DNA of 24,636 nucleotides, from contig DJAA01000003.1 in the NCBI GenBank assembly GCA_002428085.1, forward strand, positions 22,200 through 46,835, written 5' to 3'. This DNA comes from Sulfurimonas sp. UBA6014 (GTDB lineage Bacteria > Campylobacterota > Campylobacteria > Campylobacterales > Sulfurimonadaceae). Positions 6,763 to 13,799 of the stretch are shown here, piece by piece. The translations under genes and the position numbers were made by a program. The first letter of the stretch is position 1; each line of letters begins with the position of its first letter. The notes beneath the pieces are model-generated. The model was given only the letters and a program-made list of their open reading frames with translations, did not search any database and was not told where the DNA came from.

Positions 6763-7064
6763 GCTTTAATATCCAAAAGTGAACCTAACATTTCATTTTG
6801 AGTTTTTATTGCATTAACATTGAGCGCTACTGCATTTTCTATGATTATCTGATCTGGAATCTCTTTTGCTAAATTAGTTTGACTCTTTAAAGAGCCGTTA
6901 TTATCGCCCATGCGAATATTAGAACTGACAACCCCATTACTATTTGACATTCTTGTATCTCTTGGTATAAAACCATCCGTATTTACATTGGCAATGTTAT
7001 TTGCATTGACATTCATCATTTGTTGATGTGACTGTATGGATGATATATTGTTCGATATATTCAT
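6759..7064 (-). CDS. Miniature flagellar rod-type protein
   Basis: This is a 101-residue protein with the two conserved ends of axial flagellar proteins (FlgB/C/F/G/E family). The N-terminus MNISNNISSIQSHQQMMNVNANNIANVNTDGF carries the ANNIAN(V/A)NTxGF rod motif. The C-terminus ENAVALNVNAIKTQNEMLGSLLDIKA resembles the terminal helix that forms the coiled inner tube. The middle is only ~45 residues, whereas FlgC has ~160 residues and FlgB ~140, so this is either a minimal rod subunit or an accessory axial protein. It stands alone, with no other flagellar gene in the window. A good ribosome site (AGAAGGAG) precedes the ATG, and TATAAT (minus strand, 7102-7107) could be its -10. The stop overlaps the convergent lipoprotein gene by 4 bp. 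Confidence 0.75.
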   Translation of the reverse strand: MNISNNISSIQSHQQMMNVNANNIANVNTDGFIPRDTRMSNSNGVVSSNIRMGDNNGSLKSQTNLAKEIPDQIIIENAVALNVNAIKTQNEMLGSLLDIKA

Positions 7065-7133
7065 AAATTTCTCCTTCTAAGAAAATTATTGTAGTCTTTT
7101 GATTATAAAAATAAGTTTATAAATTGCTAGTAA

Positions 7134-7154
7134 GGCATGTTTATAAGACATGCC
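7134..7154 (-). terminator. Hairpin downstream of dapD
   Basis: GGCATGT (7134-7140) and ACATGCC (7148-7154) form a perfect 7-bp stem with a 7-nt loop, 11 bp past the dapD stop on the minus strand. No clean U-tract follows in that direction, so it may be a weak terminator or an RNA 3'-end stabiliser. It lies between dapD and the flagellar-type gene. Confidence 0.4.
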
Positions 7155-7165
7155 AGTTATTTATT

Positions 7166-8368
7166 TTAAGAGTGTAAATCCGCATTTAAAACTACTTCTC
7201 TTGTTGAGCGAGAGGCTGTAACTTCTCCTGTTTGAGAGCTTTGTCTAAAATGAAGCCCATGAAATCCTGCTAAATCTTTCCCTTTAAACACTTCACCTTT
7301 AAGAACACAATCTCTGTTTGCTTCTTGAATTTTTGCAAGCTCTTTAGGATAGATTTTTATTTTAGTTCCTGCAAGAATTGCTATTCCTGCATCTATGATA
7401 CAACCATCTCCTAGAGGGATACCACAAGTTGCATTTGCACCTAAGAGTGTATTTTTCCCTATAGAGATAGGATTTCCATCTGTTCCACTAAGAACCCCTA
7501 ATATAGAAGCACCTCCACCAATATCGCTCCCTGCGCCAACGATGGCTGAGCTTGATATACGCCCCTCAACCATTACCGGACCCGTTGTTCCAGCGTTAAA
7601 ATTGACATACGAAGCACCAGGCATGACCGTTGTTCCAGCAGCGAGTTGTGCACCGAATCTTACTTTGGAAGTATCAAGGATTCTAGTGTTGTCATGAGGG
7701 ATGATATGCTGAAGAAATCTTGGAAATTTATCTACAAAATCAATATGAGGATATTCATTCGCCAGTTTTAATTCTATCTCAAATTCGCGAAGATACTCAA
7801 GTTCAATAGGAGAGCCATTCGACCAAGCAACATTTGGAAGAACTCCAAATGCGCCATTCAGGTTGATTCCTCTGAGCTGCACTTTTGCTTGAGAAAGAGC
7901 ATAAAGCTTTAAGTAACTCGCTTCAACACTTTTAAGTGGTGCATCGTCAAAAATAAAAGTTACTTTAAATTCGCCCTCTAAACTGCCACTACTAATCATC
8001 TGAGTGTAGAGTGTTGAGACAACTTGAATGTTTTTATGTGCATCACCATGCGCTTCATCTGAATAAGGTGTAAAAGCCGCCAAACAATTTTTTAAAAATC
8101 TAAGATTGATATTACAAACAACTTCACTTTGAGTAAAGTCAATATTTATCCCTTGTTCTGCGAGAGCTTTGATAAAAATCGCGGCACTGCCAAAATTTTC
8201 ATTCCAGTTGATAAAAGGGTAGGTTGCTTGAAGAGATTTCTCTACATTCAGTTGACCTAAGTCAACTCTGCATATGCCAAAAGCTAAGGGATCTCGGTAT
8301 CCCATGGTTGTTGATTTTATATTTTCGATAAATGCTTTAAAAGCATCTGTTGTTTGGATGATTTGCAT
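7166..8368 (-). CDS. dapD: Tetrahydrodipicolinate N-succinyltransferase (campylobacterial form)
   Basis: DapD transfers succinyl from succinyl-CoA to tetrahydrodipicolinate in the succinylase branch of lysine and meso-diaminopimelate synthesis, feeding peptidoglycan. At 400 residues it is the long type, with an extra N-terminal domain, found in Campylobacterota and actinobacteria-like relatives; the enterobacterial enzyme has ~275. The C-terminal half (about 230-345) is a left-handed beta helix of hexapeptide repeats. It contains the PGASYVNFNAGTTGPVMVEG segment and the SSAIVGAGSDIGGGASILGV run, and then the NPISIGKNTLLGANATCGIPLGDGCII turns. It starts with ATG after a modest GTGAG ribosome site. 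It is probably monocistronic: the palindromic element at 8401-8467 lies upstream and a hairpin downstream. Confidence 0.95.
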   Translation of the reverse strand: MQIIQTTDAFKAFIENIKSTTMGYRDPLAFGICRVDLGQLNVEKSLQATYPFINWNENFGSAAIFIKALAEQGINIDFTQSEVVCNINLRFLKNCLAAFTPYSDEAHGDAHKNIQVVSTLYTQMISSGSLEGEFKVTFIFDDAPLKSVEASYLKLYALSQAKVQLRGINLNGAFGVLPNVAWSNGSPIELEYLREFEIELKLANEYPHIDFVDKFPRFLQHIIPHDNTRILDTSKVRFGAQLAAGTTVMPGASYVNFNAGTTGPVMVEGRISSSAIVGAGSDIGGGASILGVLSGTDGNPISIGKNTLLGANATCGIPLGDGCIIDAGIAILAGTKIKIYPKELAKIQEANRDCVLKGEVFKGKDLAGFHGLHFRQSSQTGEVTASRSTREVVLNADLHS

Positions 8369-8400
8369 AAATTCTCACTTTAATAATAGATTTTTTTTGC

Positions 8401-8467
8401 AAAACTCAAAACACGCTCACTAAGGCTTCGCTTGCGATGTAAAATCGTTCGCTTAGTTTTGAGTTTT
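8401..8467. repeat. Intergenic palindromic element with 12-bp perfect arms
   Basis: AAAACTCAAAAC (8401-8412) and GTTTTGAGTTTT (8456-8467) are perfect 12-bp inverted copies with 43 bp between them. The interior is GC-richer than its surroundings and has partial self-complementarity (CGCTTGCGAT facing ATCGTTCGCTTAG). On either strand the hairpin lacks a proper U-tract: a T-run lies at 8391-8398, before the left arm. The appearance is of a REP/MITE-like unit rather than a plain terminator. It occupies the gap between the DUF6166-HTH gene and dapD and overlaps where the dapD -35 would be expected. Confidence 0.6.
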
Positions 8468-8524
8468 ACAAAAAGTTTAATTTGTAATTGCGATTATACT
8501 TAAAATAACTTTGAGTAATTCTAG

Positions 8525-9148
8525 TTAAGCCGAAGCGTTTAACAGCTTAGTAAAATTAGTGTAACTATCTACTATTTCTTGATTTTTTTTATTGAGTACA
8601 TAAAATTCTATCGCTTTTTTGCCTAGTCGTGGAATTTCATTTTTAACAGCCCAACTACTGACTGTTCCCTCTGGAACTTCTAAAACTTCTGCCAAATTTT
8701 TCTGTGTAATTCCGAGCTCTTTACAGATTTGCTTTACAACATTTACTTTTTTGGGCTGTGGTCTTGGAGCTCTATTCTCTTTTGTTTCATGTATTTCATA
8801 ATGGTGTATCTTTGGATTTTCTTCACTTTTTAGACCATGCTTTTCTATCCATTCCAAAACATCAACAGCACTTAAAATCCAATCTCTGTTGTTGAGTTTA
8901 CTCACTATCTCATTTGAAAATTCCACAACAAAATCTCTAGCAAAATTTTCTGTACTAAGCTGAAAAAGTATGGAAAATGCGAGTTGCAAAGAGCCTGAGC
9001 CTACACCTCCCCAGTCGAAACCATCTTTTGATTTAGGATACTGTTCGTATCGTGTGGGAAGTTCAAGTTCACCATAAGTGACAAATTTACTTCCAAGTAA
9101 CGTTTTATGTCCTTTAAATACATGATTATTCCTATTTACTATAGCCAT
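8525..9148 (-). CDS. DUF6166-like protein with C-terminal helix-turn-helix
   Basis: This is a 207-residue protein with two parts. Residues ~9-105 resemble the DUF6166 domain, which I associate with phage and plasmid genes; the match rests on the DGFDWGGVGSGSLQLAFSILF core, followed by an aromatic-rich segment ending WILSAVDVLEWIE. A basic linker with PRPQPKKV (about 127-135) joins it to a XRE/CI-type helix-turn-helix (about 138-185: ICKELGITQKNLAEVLEVPEG then TVSSWAVKNEIP). It is probably a DNA-binding regulator with a sensor or nuclease-like partner domain of unknown role. The ATG has an AAGGGAT ribosome site. It lies between dapD and the CinA-like gene with gaps of 156 and 176 bp, so it seems to be its own unit. 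Family assignment is from memory. Confidence 0.65.
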   Translation of the reverse strand: MAIVNRNNHVFKGHKTLLGSKFVTYGELELPTRYEQYPKSKDGFDWGGVGSGSLQLAFSILFQLSTENFARDFVVEFSNEIVSKLNNRDWILSAVDVLEWIEKHGLKSEENPKIHHYEIHETKENRAPRPQPKKVNVVKQICKELGITQKNLAEVLEVPEGTVSSWAVKNEIPRLGKKAIEFYVLNKKNQEIVDSYTNFTKLLNASA

Positions 9149-9324
9149 TTTTATCCCTTATTTTTTAAAAGTTCGATACCGCTTCTACTCTATTTAAAAA
9201 GTGTTTTTTCAAAGAAAATACACAACAGAATATATAGAATCATTAGCAATAAAAGTTCCAATAATCAAAGAAGCATAAATAAAATCTCTGATTTATCATA
9301 AGTTTATATCGGCAAAAAATAGAT

Positions 9325-10056
9325 TTATATGAGTTTATACTCTATTTTTAGGTTTTGTAATTCGTCTTTAAAAAGCTCAAAACAACTCGTAACTTCATCT
9401 TTATTTGTGCCAATAAGGGATAACTCAACAGAAGCTTTAGAATCGATAAAAATTGGCAATGACGAGAGTTCGATGTGAGAAGGGATTTTGTTCATGATTG
9501 GGATAAGGGTATTTTCACTTGTTTTGGCAAGTAACGTAAATCTAAACCTTTCAATAGATGTCCCGTACAATGTTTTAATGACATTTTGCAACATAGGATG
9601 TGCCATCTGTGGAAATCCTGGGACAAAAAAATACCTATTTTCTAAACTAAAACCAGACATATTATTTACGGGATTAAAAAGTAAACTTGCATTTTGAGGA
9701 AGGTCTGACATGTGTATTCTATAAGGAAATGCTTCTGCTGCAAATTTTTCTAGGATATCATTTGCAAATTTTTCATGCCGAACTAAAGGTTTGGATGTAA
9801 AAACTTCTGCAGCGATTTCTCTTGTTAAGTCATCTGGAGTTGAACCGATGCCGCCAAAAGAGAATAAAACAGATTTTTCATCATTTTTTATAAAATTGTA
9901 GCAATTTCTCATAAGCTCTTTATCATCTTTAATGACAAAGCAAGCAAAAAGCTCATGCCCATATTTTGCCAGTTCATCACGCAAAAAATGAAAATGTTTA
10001 TCTTCTCTCCTTGCGTTTAAAATTTCTGTTCCAATGATAACTGCGTAAAAATTCAT
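9325..10056 (-). CDS. CinA N-terminal-type (MoCF-fold) protein
   Basis: This is a 243-residue protein of the MoaB/MogA-fold family (COG1058, CinA N-terminal domain). It starts MNFYAVIIGTEILNARRED and carries GGIGSTPDDLTREIAAE at about 68-84, the counterpart of the GG(L/I)GPTPDDLT motif that binds molybdopterin or nucleotide in relatives. It ends after the MoCF and KOW-like regions and lacks the C-terminal PncC (NMN amidase) domain, so the full CinA function is not expected. In CinA the N-terminal domain is linked to ADP-ribose pyrophosphatase activity; whether this stand-alone form has it is unknown. I prefer ATG 10056, one base past the stop of the upstream gene, over TTG 10092, which would overlap that gene. 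It is translationally coupled to the exported protein. Confidence 0.85.
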   Translation of the reverse strand: MNFYAVIIGTEILNARREDKHFHFLRDELAKYGHELFACFVIKDDKELMRNCYNFIKNDEKSVLFSFGGIGSTPDDLTREIAAEVFTSKPLVRHEKFANDILEKFAAEAFPYRIHMSDLPQNASLLFNPVNNMSGFSLENRYFFVPGFPQMAHPMLQNVIKTLYGTSIERFRFTLLAKTSENTLIPIMNKIPSHIELSSLPIFIDSKASVELSLIGTNKDEVTSCFELFKDELQNLKIEYKLI

Positions 10057-10057
10057 C

Positions 10058-11929
10058 TTACTGCGCCAACTTTTCTTTGAGTAATCTTTCAAACATATCT
10101 GGATATTTCTCCTTTAGTTTTTGAAGTTTTTCAACATTTTGCTCTTGTGAATTTACGTACTCTTTAAATCTTTCATATTTTTCTTCAGATTCTTTTGTTG
10201 CTTCTTTCTTGCTCTCTTGAGCTTGTTTTTCTGTTTTTTCTTCAGCTACAAAGTTGGTTATACTACTATCTTCAATGGTAATATTAACCACCTTTATTGG
10301 ACTCGTTTCATCACTTGACTCGATTGCAAACTCAAAGCTATCCATTCCTGCAAAGCCTTTCTTTGGTGTATATTTAAAACTTCCTCTTTCGTGGAGGTCC
10401 AATTCCCCGTGAGTAGTGCTATTTTTTAGTACGAAAGTTAAATTTTTACTGCTTATTGGGGTGAGTGATTCTGAAAATTTAATTCCACTTGCTGTTTTAA
10501 AGTTTTTTGTTCTTGCGTCATTAAAAACTTCTAATTCTTGAGCAGTTAAAAACTGCAATTCTATTTGATGTGACTTATTTGGACTTAAATGCAATTCCCC
10601 GTCTCTGTTTTGACTAGCATACTTTGCTAAGTATCTAACATCTCCGCTGCATTTGCTTATAGGTGTCACAACATTTGGGACTATTACTTGAGTATCCACA
10701 ACAATATTTGGCGATTTATCTGTAATAAACAGTACCGTAGGGTAATTATAATCATTGAAATCTTCTGATATTTCTTTATCTTCAAATAAATCTAAACTAA
10801 AAGAACCTTTGATTGGACATTTGTCCCGAGTGGTAATATCATAGTTATGCTCACCTATTTGCAAGGAGTATTCAACATTGTTTTCAATCATTTTGTCATC
10901 AAGTTTCATCGTCATACCTTGATCACTTTTGATATAAAATGTTACAAGTTGAGGATAAGTTGTTTTTTTGATTTCTTGTAAAGTTTCTTTTACATTTGAA
11001 ATTTTCAAAAAATCATTGGCGTTGAACTCCTTTGGATACAGTTCTAACAATGCTTTGGTTACGTTGAGATGTTCAATATAGTTGTCTATTTGTTTGTATT
11101 TCTTTTTTGCATTTGTATCTAAATTTGCAGTGTTAAATCTTTGAACATCCGCATTCATTTTTGTTGCTATTGCAAATAAATCTTCTTTTTTTATAACTGC
11201 GCACTCTTTTTTATCTTTTGAAATAGAGTAAATCTGCTCTTGAAATAAATCTATCATTTGTACATCAGAACTAAATAATGATTTAAAACTCTCCATTAAA
11301 CCTTTTTTTTCTTCCTTTGTTTTATTATTAAAAAGTTGTTTGTTCAGTTTACTTTTTGCCCCTTCTTTCGTGTTATCGCAACTTTTCCAAACTAAAGATT
11401 CTGAATAGGCAAGAGCCTCAGTATAAAGATCTTTAAATATTTTATTGTTTTTATGAAGCTTTGCAAGTTCGTCCTTGGAATCTTCCAAAAAGACAGGAAC
11501 TAAATAGTTTAATTGTTCAATATCTTGTAGCCAAAGAGATAATTGTTTTATCTTATCATCTCCATTAGAAGGTATATTTTCTTGCTTATATAAGAGTGCA
11601 TTGCTGAGTAATTTTTTTGTGTTTTGAATCTGATCTTCTTTATCTACAAACGCGCAAATCCCATTGCTAGCATTTTCTTTGTATTGAATATTAACTAACG
11701 ATAAATTTGTTGCCGTATGAATGTATGTGGAGACAGTGCTTTGAACATCTTCATTTTCATTTTCATCTTTATTTTCAACTTTTACTTTTTGTTCAAAATC
11801 ACTTTGTATATTTGTTTTTATAGTCCCGCTTAATTCGAGCAAAGCTTCTTGTTTACTAGTGCTACATCCCTCATAAATCGTTGCATGAAGGTAAAGAGTG
11901 AGAAAAAGAAAAGAGAGTGTTATTTTCAA
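10058..11929 (-). CDS. Large exported protein with Ig-like repeat, function unknown
   Basis: This is a 623-residue protein that I do not recognise as a named family. A TTG start (AAGGA 8 bp upstream) leads into a signal peptide of about 16 residues (KITLSFLFLTLYLHA). Residues ~20-75 (STSKQEALLELSGTIKTNIQ) resemble the LPP20/FlgT-type N-terminal region. About 120-320 is helical and Lys/Glu-rich. About 328-385 looks like a PEGA-type beta domain. About 490-555 is an Ig/cadherin-like repeat with the GSFKYTPKKGFAGMDSFEFA signature seen in adhesin and outer-surface repeats. The final ~60 residues form a charged coiled coil. It is presumably periplasmic or cell-surface; there is no lipobox or anchor sequence, and the cysteine at 22 is not in a lipobox context. 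It is followed directly by the CinA-like gene. Confidence 0.8.
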   Translation of the reverse strand: MKITLSFLFLTLYLHATIYEGCSTSKQEALLELSGTIKTNIQSDFEQKVKVENKDENENEDVQSTVSTYIHTATNLSLVNIQYKENASNGICAFVDKEDQIQNTKKLLSNALLYKQENIPSNGDDKIKQLSLWLQDIEQLNYLVPVFLEDSKDELAKLHKNNKIFKDLYTEALAYSESLVWKSCDNTKEGAKSKLNKQLFNNKTKEEKKGLMESFKSLFSSDVQMIDLFQEQIYSISKDKKECAVIKKEDLFAIATKMNADVQRFNTANLDTNAKKKYKQIDNYIEHLNVTKALLELYPKEFNANDFLKISNVKETLQEIKKTTYPQLVTFYIKSDQGMTMKLDDKMIENNVEYSLQIGEHNYDITTRDKCPIKGSFSLDLFEDKEISEDFNDYNYPTVLFITDKSPNIVVDTQVIVPNVVTPISKCSGDVRYLAKYASQNRDGELHLSPNKSHQIELQFLTAQELEVFNDARTKNFKTASGIKFSESLTPISSKNLTFVLKNSTTHGELDLHERGSFKYTPKKGFAGMDSFEFAIESSDETSPIKVVNITIEDSSITNFVAEEKTEKQAQESKKEATKESEEKYERFKEYVNSQEQNVEKLQKLKEKYPDMFERLLKEKLAQ

Positions 11930-11961
11930 AAGTAGTGTCCTTTTTAGAATTTATTATTTCA

Positions 11962-11984
11962 TGCGTAACGTTAGTTATTATAAT
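11962..11984 (+). promoter_or_regulatory. Promoter -10 with upstream TAACGTTA palindrome, before the acidic-protein gene
   Basis: TATAAT at 11979-11984 is a perfect -10; no good -35 is visible at the expected place. Just upstream, TAACGTTA (11966-11973) is an 8-bp self-complementary site within TGCGTAACGTTAGT, a 14-mer that recurs with two changes at 13216-13229. The predicted transcript would start near 11991 and read into the gene at 12051. The site lies between divergent genes. Confidence 0.55.
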
Positions 11985-12050
11985 GAATCTAAGGTAATAA
12001 TATTCTTATTTAGAGTATTATTTCATAAATAAAACAAAAGGGAAAATTGT

Positions 12051-12341
12051 ATGTCATATGCAACAAAACTAGAGGAATTGATTACAAAAAGTGTTATTCC
12101 TGACATTGATGAGAGATTAGATGAGATTTTTGAAGAGATTGCTGATAGCAAAGACGCCAGTGAAGACGCGAAAGAAGAGATAGAAGAGTTACGTGAATTT
12201 AAGCAAGATTTACAAGACGTTTTAGAAGATATTAAAAATGGTGACATTGAAGAAGATGAGTGTAAAGAGTTGATTGATGATATACTTGATGCTCAAGAAA
12301 ATGATGATGATGAAGATTTAGGATTTACTGAAGAAGAGTGA
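12051..12341 (+). CDS. Small, very acidic helical protein
   Basis: This is a 96-residue cytosolic protein of unknown function. About 40 of the 96 residues are Asp or Glu, with heptad-like spacing (IFEEIADS, EEIEELREFKQDLQDVLEDI), so a coiled coil or long helix is expected up to about residue 83. It ends in a disordered acidic tail, ENDDDEDLGFTEEE. One cysteine, no membrane segment and no catalytic motif are visible. The ATG follows AAAGGG at a normal distance. It is preceded by a TATAAT promoter and followed after 56 bp by adk, with no obvious terminator, so the two may share a transcript. It could be a DNA-mimic-like or chaperone-type protein, but nothing beyond its composition supports that. 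Confidence 0.8.
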   Translation: MSYATKLEELITKSVIPDIDERLDEIFEEIADSKDASEDAKEEIEELREFKQDLQDVLEDIKNGDIEEDECKELIDDILDAQENDDDEDLGFTEEE

Positions 12342-12397
12342 TTTAGAGTCCGTTTCTTCTCTCATTGTTTATACAATTAAACCAAAAAAGGATAACT

Positions 12398-13045
12398 ATG
12401 CGAATTATTTTACTAGGAGCTCCTGGTGCTGGAAAAGGTACACAAGCTCAATTTCTTACAAAAAAATATAATATTCCTCAAATCTCTACGGGAGACATGT
12501 TAAGAGCAGCTATAAAAGCAGGCACTGAGATGGGCAAGATGGCAAAAGCGGCTATGGACGCTGGTCAGCTTGTAACGGATAAAATCATTATCGGTCTTGT
12601 AAAAGAGCGTATTGCACAAGATGACTGCAAAAATGGGTATTTGCTTGATGGTTTCCCTCGCACACTTCCTCAGGCAGATGCGGTTACAAATGCAGGAATT
12701 GCTATCGACGCTGTTATTGAGATTGATGTTGCAGACTCTGAAATAGTTACCCGAATGGCGGGTCGTCGTGCACACTTGGCATCGGGCAGAACGTATCATC
12801 TTGTATATAATCCGCCAAAAATTGAAGGAAAAGATGACATGACGGGTGAAGATTTAGTGCAGCGTGATGATGACAAAGAGTCAGTAGTTTTAGACCGTTT
12901 AAAAGTCTATCATGACCTTACAAAGCCTCTTATCGGGTATTATAAAGACCAAGCAAGCAAAAATTCAAAAATAAAATATATAACCGTCGATGGCACGGCA
13001 GATATTGCTGATGTTGAAGCAGCTATTGTTGCACAATTAGGCTAA
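12398..13045 (+). CDS. adk: Adenylate kinase, long form with LID
   Basis: Adk interconverts ATP + AMP and 2 ADP in the cytosol. The 215-residue protein has the P-loop GAPGAGKGTQ (residues 7-16) and the AMP-binding STGDMLRAAI segment. DGFPRTLPQA is followed by the full LID domain (GRRAHLASGRTYHLVYNPPK, then LVQRDDD), and it ends in a normal C-terminal helix. The LID lacks the zinc-binding cysteines of Gram-positive enzymes. I start it at ATG 12398, after AAAAAAGGA; an upstream in-frame ATG at 12365 would add 11 residues before the conserved MRIILLG. A second, shorter adenylate kinase lies convergently 179 bp away, so this one is a paralog and not the only copy. Confidence 0.92.
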   Translation: MRIILLGAPGAGKGTQAQFLTKKYNIPQISTGDMLRAAIKAGTEMGKMAKAAMDAGQLVTDKIIIGLVKERIAQDDCKNGYLLDGFPRTLPQADAVTNAGIAIDAVIEIDVADSEIVTRMAGRRAHLASGRTYHLVYNPPKIEGKDDMTGEDLVQRDDDKESVVLDRLKVYHDLTKPLIGYYKDQASKNSKIKYITVDGTADIADVEAAIVAQLG

Positions 13046-13072
13046 TTGAACCTTTGGGTTCGATTATATTTT
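13046..13072 (+). terminator. Possible terminator after the long adk
   Basis: TTGAACC (13046-13052) and GGTTCGA (13057-13063) form a 7-bp stem, including one G-T pair, with a 4-nt loop. The AT-rich stretch TTATATTTT follows. It directly abuts the adk stop. The stem is short and the U-tract interrupted, so it is a weak candidate. Confidence 0.4.
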
Positions 13073-13144
13073 AGAAAGCGGCTTTATACACTTTTTATAA
13101 AAGTGAGTAAAATACTCTGTATTTCTCGAAAAACAAATTTTTTA

Positions 13145-13225
13145 CTAAAGAAACATTTTCGCTTGTTTTGTAGCTTCAGGGGGTGATACTACTAAAATGG
13201 ACACGTTTGTTTTAGTGCGTAACAT
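13145..13225 (-). CDS. Candidate 26-residue small ORF coupled to the short adk
   Basis: The stop of the short adk overlaps an ATG by one base (TGATG, minus strand). This ATG opens a 26-codon frame starting MLRTKTNVSILVVSPPEA and ending at TAG (13145-13147). The arrangement would permit translational re-initiation. No other evidence supports it. The same DNA contains an inverted pair ACTAAAA/TTTTAGT (13191-13197, 13210-13216) that could be part of a terminator or of an intergenic repeat, so the frame may be accidental. Confidence 0.25.
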   Translation of the reverse strand: MLRTKTNVSILVVSPPEATKQAKMFL

Positions 13226-13791
13226 CAGTGAGAGAGTATAAAGCTCTCCATTTCACCCACTATAGACTCTAGCGTTCCCTCACCCGAAATCACATGTAAA
13301 AGATTTTTAGTCTTATAAAAAGCTTGTATATCCGCCAAAGGCTCTGTGTAAACTTTCATACGGTTGTTAAAAACTTCTCTTTTGTCATCGGCTCCACGGG
13401 CACGTCCTAAAACTCTCTCACAAGCCGTTTCTTGACTGACTGCAACTTCAATAACGCTACAAAGCTGTACAAAAGAGTTAAGACGTAAATACTCATCTAA
13501 GGCACGCAACTGCTCCATGCTTCTTGGGTAGCCGTCTATGATTATGATGTCGGTTGGAGCATTTTTAAGAGCGTTTATGATTGTTTGTATGGCTATCGTG
13601 ATGGGAACTATGAGACCGTTGGAGATGTAGTTGCTTATCTCAAGTCCAAGCGAGCTTTTGCTTGCAACTTCGGCTCTTAGCAAATCACCAGTAGAGTAGT
13701 GGGTTATGGCATCATTTTGTTTAGCGATGAACTCTGCATCTGTTGTTTTACCAGAGCCAGGTGCTCCGATAATTAAAAATAGTTTTTTCAT
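13225..13791 (-). CDS. adk: Adenylate kinase, short LID-less form
   Basis: This 188-residue P-loop kinase is the campylobacterial Adk type that sits next to aspS in Campylobacter. It has P-loop GAPGSGKTTDAEFIA (residues 9-23), STGDLLRAEV for AMP binding, IDGYPRSMEQLRALDEYL, and the arginines of the short lid loop in ERVLGRARGADDKREVFNNRMKVY. The ~30-residue LID insertion of standard Adk is reduced to a short loop, as in UMP/CMP kinases. Its substrate is most likely AMP, but UMP/CMP cannot be excluded by eye. It lies 8 bp behind aspS on the same strand, so it is in one operon with it. It is convergent with the long adk, an unusual pairing in one neighbourhood. Confidence 0.88.
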   Translation of the reverse strand: MKKLFLIIGAPGSGKTTDAEFIAKQNDAITHYSTGDLLRAEVASKSSLGLEISNYISNGLIVPITIAIQTIINALKNAPTDIIIIDGYPRSMEQLRALDEYLRLNSFVQLCSVIEVAVSQETACERVLGRARGADDKREVFNNRMKVYTEPLADIQAFYKTKNLLHVISGEGTLESIVGEMESFILSH

Positions 13792-13799
13792 AGAAGGAA

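Noticed and set aside
7134..7160. Sigma54-like TGGCA upstream of the flagellar-type gene
   Set aside because: On the minus strand CTGGCATG is present, but the required GC element at -12 is not found at the right distance; the bases belong to the dapD hairpin.
7395..7697. 100-codon open frame on the plus strand inside dapD
   Set aside because: It is the complement of the hexapeptide repeats, which gives a Pro/Ala-rich peptide without features.
9149..9324. Small gene in the gap between the DUF6166-HTH and CinA-type genes
   Set aside because: The only frame of some length (9107-9301, plus) overlaps the HTH gene start, has no ribosome site and encodes a Ser/Ile/Tyr-rich sequence typical of AT-rich chance frames.
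13046..13224. tRNA or small RNA gene between the two adenylate kinases
   Set aside because: No cloverleaf arms or CCA end were found on either strand; only short hairpins are visible.
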